Notes under the pieces: model-generated
Seen by the model: the letters and a program-made list of their open reading frames with translations, nothing else
Database searches by the model: none
Told to the model about the DNA's origin: nothing
Source: a bacterium
GTDB taxonomy: Bacteria > Bdellovibrionota_C > UBA2361 > RFPC01
Direction: 5' to 3'
Length of the DNA stretch: 64,000 bases
NCBI GenBank assembly: GCA_030428205.1
Contig: JAUIBK010000020.1
Span: 1 to 64,000 of the forward strand
Made by a program: the position numbers and the translations under genes
In this document: in pieces, positions 28,454 to 36,554 of the stretch
Layout: each line of letters starts with the position of its first letter
How positions within the stretch are numbered: position 1 is the first letter of the stretch

Positions 28454-28480
28454 CCCGGAATAGCTCTGCTGCTTTCCGGG
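28454..28480. terminator. hairpin CCCGGAA/TTCCGGG between convergent genes
   Basis: CCCGGAA (28454-28460) pairs with TTCCGGG (28474-28480), and the stem extends with flanking GA/CC partly. It lies 3' of the minus-strand small membrane gene, so it may act as its terminator; no T-tract is present. Confidence 0.3.
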
Positions 28481-28510
28481 CCGCCCGAGTCTCAGATAGA
28501 CTTAGCCACA

Positions 28511-28918
28511 TTATAACCTTCGACACATATCTAGTATTGACCAGTAAAGTAGTATGCCGGTTGCCATTGGCAGTGCTAGTTCAATCCCTAACTCCATCAA
28601 AGCGTGAAGTGAAAATTCACGCTGATAAATAAACGAAGGGATAAGGATATTCATCCAGAGTAGAAGAAGTGGAATAGGCGATTCTGTTACATGCCACCTG
28701 TTGGGTAGAATCCAATGGAATCCATTGTGTATCAATATGGTTAGAGCAAGTAAGGTGCAGCAAACAACAACTGATGGTAAGATCGTCTCGAAGTAAAAAG
28801 GATCTTTTAGGAAAGTCGTTTGCTCGATTGCTATAATGCAAAGACACCAGATCAGAAGCTCGATAAGAATACACGCCGCAGGGAATGAGAAATTTGCCTG
28901 AGAATCACGGTGATCCAT
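28511..28918 (-). CDS. small four-helix membrane protein, unknown
   Basis: 135 aa from the ATG at 28918, preceded by AGGAG at good spacing; upstream ATGs (28990, 28936) lack one. Four TM segments (about 12-32, 45-65, 78-95, 108-128). No motif or family recognised. Downstream of the aldo/keto reductase on the same strand but 265 bp apart, so probably a separate unit. Confidence 0.55.
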   Translation of the reverse strand: MDHRDSQANFSFPAACILIELLIWCLCIIAIEQTTFLKDPFYFETILPSVVVCCTLLALTILIHNGFHWILPNRWHVTESPIPLLLLWMNILIPSFIYQREFSLHALMELGIELALPMATGILLYWSILDMCRRL

Positions 28919-29183
28919 CGCCGACTCCTTCTCCATTTTTGGAGAAATATTGAAAAGAACGCGCAAAGCGGCCTGACGATTTTTCGTCACGAAAACCTTG
29001 TGAGGATTGCTCCTTGTCTACACCATACAGTGTACAGCAAGATTTCCAACCACAACCAAGAGCCTCAATCGGCACTTCTTTTATAGCGAAAGGAGGGAGT
29101 GAAAAATAAAGCTAAGGAATGTCCGCAGCTTTTACTTTTTTCTTATTGAAGAGTTTAAAGTTTAAAAATAAAAAATTTGAAAA

Positions 29184-30134
29184 CTATCTTCTTGGGTGCC
29201 AATTCCAGAGCGTATCGTGTGATTGTAACCCTTCAGAGAGAGGAGCTGAGAGCTCAGAGAGCTCTTGGTGCATAGCGCTTGGCAAGCTCCATCCGCAAGC
29301 GCCACAGTTGTCTTCTATCTGTGCCGGAGAAGATGCGCCAACAATTGGTGCGCTAACACCTGGTTGATCGAGTAACCAACGAAGAGCAACTTGGCTTGGT
29401 GTTTTCTTGAGCTCATTTGCGATCTCTTGGACTCGAGCAACAACACCAAGAGCTTTTTCAAATACACCAGAGGCAAAAAGCTTGTTCTTTTGGCGCACAT
29501 CTTTTGGTACATCTTTAATGCTTTTAAATTTACCAGTGAGTAGACCCTGACAAAGGGGTGAGTAGGGAATGACGGCAAGATTGTTCTTTTGGCATAGCGG
29601 AAGAACAGTCTTCTCCACAGAGCGCCAAAGAAGGTTATAGCACGGTTGCAGGGAATCTATATTCGCAGGCTCTCCATATTCCTCCCACTCAGGCTCCATC
29701 CAATTGGAAACACCAATGGCTCGAATTTTTCCCTCTTTTTTAAGCTCTAGCAGAGCGCCAAGTGAATCTTGAAGTGGGGGTTTCTTTGGCGGCCAGTGTT
29801 GTTGGTAAAGATCGATATAATCTGTTTGTAGACGACGGAGAGAACGCTCAACGCTTTTTCTGATCTGATCGGGCGCCGATTTTTGAAACGGAAACTTTGT
29901 AGCTATGATCACATCATGGCGCTTGCCTTTACATGCACGCCCCAACAAGTGTTCTGCATGACCATCTCCGTAAGCTTCTGCGGTATCAAAGAATGTTACT
30001 CCACAGTCGAGAGCTTTTGAAACGGTATCAAGGAAGTTTTGATCGAGCTTCGTATCCCACCCCGCAAGGCGCCATGAGCCGTAACAGATACGACTTATGG
30101 TGATATCAGTGTTTCCGAGTTTAGTATATTCCAT
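29184..30134 (-). CDS. aldo/keto reductase
   Basis: 316 aa TIM-barrel NADPH-dependent oxidoreductase. Motifs: CDCGVTFFDTAEAYGDGHAEHLLG with catalytic Asp and Tyr, ATKFPF with the catalytic Lys, LYQQHWP with the His, IGVSNW, and NADPH-binding KKTPSQVALRWLLDQPGVSAPIVGASSPAQIEDN. It belongs to the AKR11/12-like group acting on carbonyl compounds. It is last of a three-gene overlapping unit with a winged-helix protein and a nucleotidyltransferase (start overlaps the previous stop by 1 nt). That is an odd partner for a toxin-like pair. Confidence 0.9.
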   Translation of the reverse strand: MEYTKLGNTDITISRICYGSWRLAGWDTKLDQNFLDTVSKALDCGVTFFDTAEAYGDGHAEHLLGRACKGKRHDVIIATKFPFQKSAPDQIRKSVERSLRRLQTDYIDLYQQHWPPKKPPLQDSLGALLELKKEGKIRAIGVSNWMEPEWEEYGEPANIDSLQPCYNLLWRSVEKTVLPLCQKNNLAVIPYSPLCQGLLTGKFKSIKDVPKDVRQKNKLFASGVFEKALGVVARVQEIANELKKTPSQVALRWLLDQPGVSAPIVGASSPAQIEDNCGACGWSLPSAMHQELSELSAPLSEGLQSHDTLWNWHPRR

Positions 30135-30808
30135 TAATAGTCTATCGCTTTGTCTTTCTTTCGATTCTTCCTCGAAATACGTGATAGTAGATAGTGGGCA
30201 TCTTGCTCAATACCTTTGGGAAGAACAAGCTCGAGAGTTGTCATTACATCAGTAAGATAGTTCAAATCTATATCACTATTGTGTTCAAGCATAAGAGCAA
30301 TATCAGGGATATCAGATTTTTTATACCTCCGAATCGAGCTTTGCTTAATGGCGTACAGTTTGGAGATGATGAGATCTTCAACCGTCAGGCAGGGAACGAA
30401 GCCAAAGCCTAGGTCAATAGAGTTACTTTGAGCTCTCTCAAGAGCATTTTTTGCCCAAGGAAAGGTGAGGAGCAGAAAATCAATACCGTATGGTTTCTCT
30501 GGAGCACGTCCTACGAGGAGTCGAGGTTCTCCTTTCTTTGCTTTTCTTGAAAAGCGAGTATCGCCCCTTAGCATCTCTTCGGTAGTGATACTTGGGGTAT
30601 ATCCGAGAGCGGAGATAATCTTACTTCCTTTTTCGATATCTGTTTCGTCAATTGCAACAACAAAATCAACGTCATCAGTTGCCCGAGGTTCGTTTCGATA
30701 GATATCCGCTGCGATTCCACCAGAGAGAGCAAAGAGGATCTTGTGCTCTTTCAAAAGATCACAAGATTGCTCAATGAGCTCTGCAAGTGAGAGGTGGCTG
30801 TTCGTCAT
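30134..30808 (-). CDS. AbiEii/MNT-like nucleotidyltransferase
   Basis: 224 aa. The nucleotidyltransferase motif is ALSGGIAADIYRNEPRATDDVDFVV, with the GG and the two metal Asp residues of the DVDF strand; IDFLLL gives the third. The size and wording fit the AbiEii/AbiGii-like or DUF6036-type NTase group, whose members act as toxins or antitoxins by adding nucleotides to tRNA or proteins. Its ATG overlaps the stop of the winged-helix gene by 4 nt and its stop overlaps the reductase start. Toxin function is inferred from family and pairing. Confidence 0.75.
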   Translation of the reverse strand: MTNSHLSLAELIEQSCDLLKEHKILFALSGGIAADIYRNEPRATDDVDFVVAIDETDIEKGSKIISALGYTPSITTEEMLRGDTRFSRKAKKGEPRLLVGRAPEKPYGIDFLLLTFPWAKNALERAQSNSIDLGFGFVPCLTVEDLIISKLYAIKQSSIRRYKKSDIPDIALMLEHNSDIDLNYLTDVMTTLELVLPKGIEQDAHYLLSRISRKNRKKDKAIDY

Positions 30809-31170
30809 TTATTCGCGTTCTTTTGCCAGCTAAGCATGCGTAGCTCATGGATGCGAGTGAGTAGAGAACCTTGATGAGTGTACTTTTGAGAGCGCTCTCG
30901 AAGTTGCCTTTTCATGTCGTTTTGGAAAAAATTTTGCAACACTATGGCGTATGGGTTTTTATCATTGAGCTTGATGTAGACGCGATTGCTTTCCTTGCTG
31001 AGCGATAAGAGCTTTTGCTCTGTGAATGAATGTATCGCTAATTGAGCGGAACGAAGTGGAACGGCGGTAACATCAACGAGTGCGCGAAGATGAATAGGGG
31101 AGCTTCTCGTACTCAGTGTACGCAGCAGCTTATACTTGGTTGTTGAAGAAAAGAGATGGCTGATGTCCAT
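30805..31170 (-). CDS. winged-helix DNA-binding protein paired with the nucleotidyltransferase
   Basis: 121 aa from the ATG at 31170 (an ATG at 31197 adds nine residues without RBS support). Residues 1-75 read as a winged helix (FSSTTKYKLLRTLSTRSSPIHLRALVDVTAVPLRSAQLAIHSFTEQKLL ... NRVYIKLN, the wing). Similar HTH proteins precede NTase genes in MNT- and AbiE-like modules and autoregulate them. The 4-nt overlap with the NTase gene supports this. Confidence 0.65.
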   Translation of the reverse strand: MDISHLFSSTTKYKLLRTLSTRSSPIHLRALVDVTAVPLRSAQLAIHSFTEQKLLSLSKESNRVYIKLNDKNPYAIVLQNFFQNDMKRQLRERSQKYTHQGSLLTRIHELRMLSWQKNANK

Positions 31171-31249
31171 ATAAGTATTGTATAAATAATTATACAAAAA
31201 ATCAAGAGTTTGCAGAATAATACAGTTATATAGAATAGTTGCATGATGC

Positions 31250-31431
31250 TAGCCCGGACATTTCACCAGAAATCTGCTACGGGAAGCGATAGCACTGTTT
31301 TTTCGGGCCTTCAAACTTCGATCCGACCTTGTTGTGTTTCAACACACCGTCGTCCGGATCGAATCTCGAAAACCCGAAAAAACAGCACTCTCACTCCCCT
31401 CGCGACGAAGTCTGGTGAAATGTCCGGGCTA
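31250..31431. mobile_element. 182-bp imperfect palindrome, MITE-like
   Basis: The outer 21 bp are perfectly inverted (TAGCCCGGACATTTCACCAG + A at 31250-31270; complement 31411-31431). Complementarity then continues with bulges through ACTGTTTTTTCGGG / CCCGAAAAAACAG and TTCGATCCG / CGGATCGAA to a small loop near TGTTTCAACACA. The ends are TA on both sides, which would suit a Tc1/mariner-IS630 type MITE, but a palindrome makes the duplication ambiguous. No ORF is inside. Confidence 0.65.
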
Positions 31432-31469
31432 GATAAGCATTTCGAGCGTTGGGATAGATTTAAAAATTA

Positions 31470-31498
31470 GAACGCGAAGAGCACGAAGTACGCGAAGG
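31470..31498. repeat. solitary half of a CGCGAAG hexamer palindrome (R6)
   Basis: AGAACGCGAAGAGCACGAAG then TACGCGAAG matches one arm of R2-R5, but the second arm is absent. It directly abuts the 3' end of the membrane protein gene at 31503. Confidence 0.6.
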
Positions 31499-31502
31499 AG
31501 AA

Positions 31503-33827
31503 CTACCGTTGCTCTGCATTAAGGAGGTAGGAATGTTTGCGAGCGTAGAGCGTTACCTTATGTGAATTATCATAGCGAAATGAGAGTCGATAGGGGTGGG
31601 CTCGCCTTGAGGACTCGGGCAGTACGAGGGAGATAGTTTCTTTTTCTCCACTTGCTGGAAGTTCAAAGGTTGTAATCGGTTTTCCCCCAAAGTGATCGTG
31701 CTCGATTAAGTTGATAGTAATAGTTGGAGAGTCAGTTTCATACTGACCTTCAAGCTCAAGATCGAGAAGGCCTGCTGGGTATGAAGGTGTGCGTAGATAG
31801 AAAGAGTCACGTAAAACAGAACGGGGAGTATAGCGAAAGAGAACTTTATTTGCCTCGTCACTTGTTATAAACGACAGCTCGTCAGGATAGCCTTTTGCCT
31901 TTTCTAGAAGTGATTCAAGGGTCATTCCTGGAAAAGCTCGCAAGTCATACACAATGTATTTTAATCCAGGGATAAATTGCAGCGTGTCCATACTCCTTCT
32001 GTCGGGAAAGCCGCTCATCTTCCTCGGATATTTCTTCATAATAGAAGAACGTTGACCACTGTAGCCGTTTAACGTTGAGGCACCAATGGTAAAGGCCGCA
32101 TTCATATAGTCTGTATTTCGGTAGGCAAACTCTCCCCAGCTTTTAACGGTTTCATGAGGAGTAAGTTCATCTGTCCAGGGCAGAAAGAGGATCACGTCAT
32201 CACGGGAAAGGTCAGTTTGGGCGAGGTGTTGTACAACAGCAGAGGGGGTATCGAGAGGCTCAAGAGGATACGTGGTATATGCATTTTCTAGGAGCACAAT
32301 GAGTAGGGCAACAAAACAAACTCCCGTAGCAGACTTTTTATAGTACCGCAGAAGAGGAAGGGTAAAAGGTATCAAAAGTGAGAAGCAAAAGAGGGCAACA
32401 AGAGAAGCTCGAGATACGGCTCGCAAGGAATCAAAGCCTGGGACAACATAGAAGAGCAGAGAAAAGGGGCTAAATGAAATGTCTCCCTTAGCTGTGTTTC
32501 CAAGCGGCCCTAAAGAAACAGCGATGAATGAAATAGCAATAAAGAAAAAGATTCCAATCAGAGCACGATTCGTTACAACTTCAAAACCGAGCCGCTTTTC
32601 AAGCTCTCCCATCTGTCGGAGGATTTTTGCAAGAAAAAAGAGAGCGCTCCAAAGAGCGAGCGTCGCTAAAACATGAGCTACCTGAACATCAGCTCTTGAA
32701 TTGGTCACAATGAGTTGAATGAGATCTCTTTCAGAGCAAACAAGTGCAACGATAAAAGAGATCAGAAAGAAACGACTTCGCTTTTTAAGCTGCTTTGCCT
32801 CAGTGGCTCGAAGATAAGAAACACCAAAGAGAAAGAGAAGTAGAAGCCCAGGAAAAAAGTAGGCTTCTGCGTGAGTCCACGAAGAGGTGAAAGAGTAGAG
32901 GAGGTGAAGTGGTCCGGCGCTGACATACGAGAGAGCAGATGCTGCAAAAGCATATGGTTCATACAAACCGCGGCTTCCAAAAACATCTTTTACGTCTAAG
33001 TAGGGAAAAAGAAAGAAGAGAAGAGGTGAGAGTCCCAGTGCTGCTGTAAGTCCAAAACGGAGGAATTCACCAACAGAGAGCTTTGCTGGTCTTAGAAGCC
33101 AAAAAGCGATGAAAAAGAGAAGTCCTATCAGACAGAGAAAGAGAGAGTAGTAGACAGTGGTAAGGAAAGCACAAAGCACGGTTATCCCAAACGCAAAGCC
33201 CGAGAGCAGATCTTTCTTTGCAAGAAAGCGAAAGAGGAACATCAGTCCGAGTGGAAAAAAGAGTGTGAACTGGAGTTGTGGATGTCCAAGTTGAGCTGTG
33301 AAGTATCCAGCTAACATAAAAGAGGCACCAGCAACGAGCGATGGGAGTATGAGATCGCTCAAACGATAAGCAAGGTAGAAAGTAAAAAAGCCACTCAGAA
33401 ATTGCGCCAGGAGTAGTGTAAGATTATAGGCAACAACGTGAGACGCACCGCATGCTTGAAAAAACCAAACAACAAAAGAGGGCAGGATAAAGTTGTCACT
33501 CCAAGCCAGAGTGCGTGTATATGGATAAAAGGCCGAAGTAGTAAACCAAGGGAGTTCGAAGAGATCTCGAATGTTTGATTGTGTCAGCCAAATGTAGAGC
33601 CCAGCGTCTGCGTGAGCACCACCAATATAGGCCTCAGATAGTGAGAGAAACGCTTGAAAGCGAAAGACAAGGAGTAAGACAAATAGCCCGCCTGCTCCTA
33701 CGAGAGCTTGTGAGAGACTAAGGTGTGAGAAGTAAAGAAGAGGGGTTGGTTGAGGCTGACTTGGAGAAGCCTCTTCAGATGAAGAAGATGTATCTTCAAG
33801 ATTGGTATCGGAAGACGTGTCACTCAC
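31503..33827 (-). CDS. large polytopic membrane protein, GT-C glycosyltransferase-like
   Basis: 774 aa with a GTG start overlapping the YqeY stop by 1 nt. A Ser/Glu/Asp-rich cytosolic leader (1-35) precedes about twelve or more TM helices up to ~500, then a soluble C-terminal domain of ~250 residues. The first periplasmic loop has acidic residues (YIGGAHADAGLYIWL), as expected for GT-C enzymes where an Asp binds the metal/lipid-phosphate sugar. The topology resembles YfhO-type GT-C proteins. It probably transfers a sugar to an envelope component. No specific family assigned. Confidence 0.6.
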   Translation of the reverse strand: MSDTSSDTNLEDTSSSSEEASPSQPQPTPLLYFSHLSLSQALVGAGGLFVLLLVFRFQAFLSLSEAYIGGAHADAGLYIWLTQSNIRDLFELPWFTTSAFYPYTRTLAWSDNFILPSFVVWFFQACGASHVVAYNLTLLLAQFLSGFFTFYLAYRLSDLILPSLVAGASFMLAGYFTAQLGHPQLQFTLFFPLGLMFLFRFLAKKDLLSGFAFGITVLCAFLTTVYYSLFLCLIGLLFFIAFWLLRPAKLSVGEFLRFGLTAALGLSPLLFFLFPYLDVKDVFGSRGLYEPYAFAASALSYVSAGPLHLLYSFTSSWTHAEAYFFPGLLLLFLFGVSYLRATEAKQLKKRSRFFLISFIVALVCSERDLIQLIVTNSRADVQVAHVLATLALWSALFFLAKILRQMGELEKRLGFEVVTNRALIGIFFFIAISFIAVSLGPLGNTAKGDISFSPFSLLFYVVPGFDSLRAVSRASLVALFCFSLLIPFTLPLLRYYKKSATGVCFVALLIVLLENAYTTYPLEPLDTPSAVVQHLAQTDLSRDDVILFLPWTDELTPHETVKSWGEFAYRNTDYMNAAFTIGASTLNGYSGQRSSIMKKYPRKMSGFPDRRSMDTLQFIPGLKYIVYDLRAFPGMTLESLLEKAKGYPDELSFITSDEANKVLFRYTPRSVLRDSFYLRTPSYPAGLLDLELEGQYETDSPTITINLIEHDHFGGKPITTFELPASGEKETISLVLPESSRRAHPYRLSFRYDNSHKVTLYARKHSYLLNAEQR

Positions 33828-34258
33828 TATCCCAATATCTTCCTCGCTACAGCACTTGCTGCTTTGCCATCATATTGCCCAGCGTAAGAACCTTGGAGGA
33901 ACTTCATGAGTGCTCCGATATTATCTCCTTGGCCCTGCTCTTTTGCATCAAGCAAGATTTTTTCAAGTTCTTCTTCAGAAAGTTGAGCAGGAAGAAAAGA
34001 CTCAACGCAAGAGACTCGAGTTTTTGCTTCCGCAATAAGATCTTCACGGCTATCTTTTTCTGCAAATTCTAACGACTCTTTTTGTTTTTTTAGTTCGCTT
34101 TTTAGAACTGCTATTGCTTGATCGTTGGTGAGAGAATCAACTTTTTTGTTCATCTCTTCGTATTGAATGGCGCTAATAAGAGAGCGGATAGTTTCTAGAG
34201 CGATCTTATCCTTGGCTTTCATCGCCTCTTTCATCGCGCTTTTAAGTTGGTCTTTCAT
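33827..34258 (-). CDS. GatB/YqeY-domain protein
   Basis: 143 aa. It matches YqeY: LKSAMKEAMKAKDKIALETIRSLISAIQYEE, LTNDQAIAVLKSELKKQKESLEFAEK, YLP-like FLPAQLSEEELEKIL, and MKFLQGSYAGQYDGKAASAVARKIL. The domain is shared with the C terminus of GatB and may bind tRNA, but the free protein has no proven role. Stop overlaps the GTG of the next gene. Full length for the family (~148). Confidence 0.92.
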   Translation of the reverse strand: MKDQLKSAMKEAMKAKDKIALETIRSLISAIQYEEMNKKVDSLTNDQAIAVLKSELKKQKESLEFAEKDSREDLIAEAKTRVSCVESFLPAQLSEEELEKILLDAKEQGQGDNIGALMKFLQGSYAGQYDGKAASAVARKILG

Positions 34259-34354
34259 CGTTTACTCCGTGAAAAAGGATGTTCTTACCTTATAGAACAC
34301 AGTGAGGGAGGAAGCCACGGAGTATTGCCGAAAAAGGCGTATGGGAAGTATCGG

Positions 34355-34765
34355 TTAAGCCGCTTTTTGTGATTTGCCTAAGAACATTTGAAGCTTACCA
34401 GCAGTTTCGCCGCTGATGAGGTGCTCAGTTTTACAAGCATCAATTTCTGCTTGTTCAGTTGAGACTCCAAGAATGTCTGTGAGAAATTGATAGAAAAGCT
34501 GCTTTCGTAAAAGCACCGCTTCAGCAAGAGACTTGCCTTCTGGCGAGAGCGCGAGGAAGCGATTATCGTCTTCAACCACAAGCCCCTTATTTTTAAGGTT
34601 CTTTAGGTTCGTAGAGGCGCTACCTGTCGTAATGTTAAGGTACTTGGCAACGTCAGTGACCCGTGCGTATCCCCGAGATTCACGCAGATCTTTTACCGCA
34701 AGGATGTGGTGAGCAGCGCTGTGAGTAATATTGTTTTCTTCAAACTGCTTCCAGACATCTTCCAT
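34355..34765 (-). CDS. DtxR/MntR-family metal-dependent regulator
   Basis: 136 aa. N-terminal winged helix (ARVTDVAKYLNITTGSASTNLKNLKNKGLV) and the DtxR metal/dimer region (DILGVSTEQAEIDACKTEHLIS). The SH3-like third domain of full DtxR is absent, as in MntR. It likely senses Fe2+ or Mn2+ and represses uptake or other genes; none of these are adjacent. RBS AAAGGAGA lies 6 nt upstream and it has its own promoter (34797-34825). Confidence 0.85.
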   Translation of the reverse strand: MEDVWKQFEENNITHSAAHHILAVKDLRESRGYARVTDVAKYLNITTGSASTNLKNLKNKGLVVEDDNRFLALSPEGKSLAEAVLLRKQLFYQFLTDILGVSTEQAEIDACKTEHLISGETAGKLQMFLGKSQKAA

Positions 34766-34796
34766 GGGATTTCTCCTTTAATAGTTGAAGGTAGTA

Positions 34797-34825
34797 ATCA
34801 TAAAAACATTTAGCCACAAAGTCAA
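34797..34825 (-). promoter_or_regulatory. sigma70-type promoter for the DtxR-family gene
   Basis: On the minus strand TTGACT (34825-34820), 17-nt spacer, TATGAT (34802-34797), then AGGAGA and the ATG at 34765. The leader is only about 25 nt long. Confidence 0.6.
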
Positions 34826-34913
34826 GGAAGTGTTTGGTATGCCCAAAGAGGTGTTTGGCTGTATAAGTTGTTGTATATAATTGGGAATTCAACTTGCGAA
34901 TTCGAAAGTGGAC

Positions 34914-35108
34914 TTAAGGTGAGTTGTCACCGCACGTTTGCTTGAGCAAGGATAGCTGACTTGCCTGCTGGAGAATCTGTTGGGAAACAAGCTCGGTAGA
35001 GTCAGCTGCTATGATTCTTGGACTGGCAGTAGTGTTTTTCAGCGCGTTGAGTTGAAAGGAGTCGATTTGCTGACTCAAGCTTACTAGGACCAGCGCTGAG
35101 AATATCAC
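34914..35108 (-). pseudogene. short ORF resembling a flagellin C-terminal end (possible relic)
   Basis: 64 aa from GTG 35108, 12 nt past the desaturase stop and with the frame open to that stop. The segment ASPRIIAADSTELVSQQILQ then QASQLSLLKQ resembles the flagellin D0 C terminus (xSRIxDADxAxExxxLxxxQILQQAxxAxLAQAN). No N-terminal flagellin domain lies in the same frame. It may be a gene remnant, a small independent protein or chance. No other flagellar gene is certain nearby. Confidence 0.3.
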
Positions 35109-35120
35109 GCAGAGGCGATC

Positions 35121-36326
35121 CTAAGGGTGTGAGGGAGAGTAGTCAGAAGGAAGAGGGCTGTGGTAGTGGGCAGGCGCTTGCTGTGCGGGAAACTCTGAAA
35201 GTGCCATCATCTTTGTATTGCCAACACAGATATCAACCATACGTTTAAAGCGCATAAAGATGTTTTCTTGTTTATAGGGAATGTTGTGTTTTTCACAAAG
35301 CGCTTTGACCTTTGGTTGAATCTCGCGGTACTTCGTCATTGGAAGGTCTGGAAAAAGGTGGTGCTCAATCTGGTAGTTTAGCCAGATGCTCATATAATCA
35401 ACAAGCTCCGAACCACATCCATAGTTTGCAGAACCGAGAATTTGCGTTGCGTAAAATTCTTCCTTTTTGTCGTAGTGAAAAGAGAAGCGATAGAGATCGT
35501 CGGCGGTATGGTTTGGAGCAATGACAAGAAACGAGTGAAGATTGGTAATGCACTCTGCCAAGAGTTTGTTGAACAGCACAATGAGCATTACTTCTTTTCC
35601 TAGCGGGAAGAAAAGTAGCGGGATGAAGCCGAAATGAAAGAGCCCATAGGGCAGGTAGCAGCTCCCCCACAATTTTCTTACATGAGCGCGCCTAAAATCA
35701 AAGATATTGAGAATGGTGATAAAGACAATGTGTCTCTTCGGGATTTTATCTTCCGAAGAAGGATCGATAACGCTTACTGTATTTGGAGCATAGTAGGTGT
35801 ACTTCCAAGTGAGCCCGGCAATGCCGATAAAGATATATTTCAGAAATTTTGGGACAGGCAAATTTCGTAAAAACTCGGTGTGTCTTTCTACAAGGTCTGG
35901 ATCGTCATCTTCTCCCGTGTGGTAATGGTGAAGATAGTTATGTTCGTGATCCCACGCCCTTGGATGAATCCAATCAAACCAATCGATGTATCTCCTCCAG
36001 CCCATAGCGAAGTGCTTGCTCGTATACCGTTTGGGAACACCAGGAACATTATCGTATCCCCGATGAGTAATGTGGTGAGCTAAGAGCCAGCGGGTAAATT
36101 GACCGAGGCTTAAGAGAAAAGCCGTTATGGGATTAACGGCTATCCAAATGGTGAGATATCCGAGGATTGTTGAGATACGTCCGTACCGCTCAACGCGACG
36201 GAGATGAAGGTAATCTTCGTGGCAGAGGCTTGCATACGTCTCTTTGCGAAGTACTTCTAAGTCTTCGCAGAGGCCGTGTGGATCCATCTCTTTGAGTTCT
36301 TCGTATGTTAGAGTGCTTTGAGTCAT
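35121..36326 (-). CDS. membrane fatty acid desaturase
   Basis: 401 aa. Three histidine boxes: HHITH (84-88), HEHNYLHH (127-134) and QIEHH (319-323). Gln in the third box is typical of front-end and sphingolipid desaturases. No cytochrome b5 domain is fused, so an external electron donor is needed. Hydrophobic helices around 55-80, 160-185 and 230-265 fit the usual membrane topology. It introduces a cis double bond into acyl chains using a di-iron centre and oxygen. Position of the new bond is not predictable. No strong RBS before the ATG. Confidence 0.88.
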   Translation of the reverse strand: MTQSTLTYEELKEMDPHGLCEDLEVLRKETYASLCHEDYLHLRRVERYGRISTILGYLTIWIAVNPITAFLLSLGQFTRWLLAHHITHRGYDNVPGVPKRYTSKHFAMGWRRYIDWFDWIHPRAWDHEHNYLHHYHTGEDDDPDLVERHTEFLRNLPVPKFLKYIFIGIAGLTWKYTYYAPNTVSVIDPSSEDKIPKRHIVFITILNIFDFRRAHVRKLWGSCYLPYGLFHFGFIPLLFFPLGKEVMLIVLFNKLLAECITNLHSFLVIAPNHTADDLYRFSFHYDKKEEFYATQILGSANYGCGSELVDYMSIWLNYQIEHHLFPDLPMTKYREIQPKVKALCEKHNIPYKQENIFMRFKRMVDICVGNTKMMALSEFPAQQAPAHYHSPLPSDYSPSHP

Positions 36327-36554
36327 GCAGGAGAGAGGCTACCTCGGACGAGAGTTTGTGGGTAGAGCGCATCTACGGCGATGAAGCTTCCTTCTCCTCC
36401 CCCTCTTCATGTGCCTGTTCCAGCGCCAAAACCTCCTCTCGATTCTATAAGAAAATGAGGAAGATAATGATTCCGGTGGAAGTGCAGGAGAAAAATGAGG
36501 AGAAGGAGGAGGAAAAAGGCCTCCCCGTTATCGTTGGTATGTCAGATCGATTCT

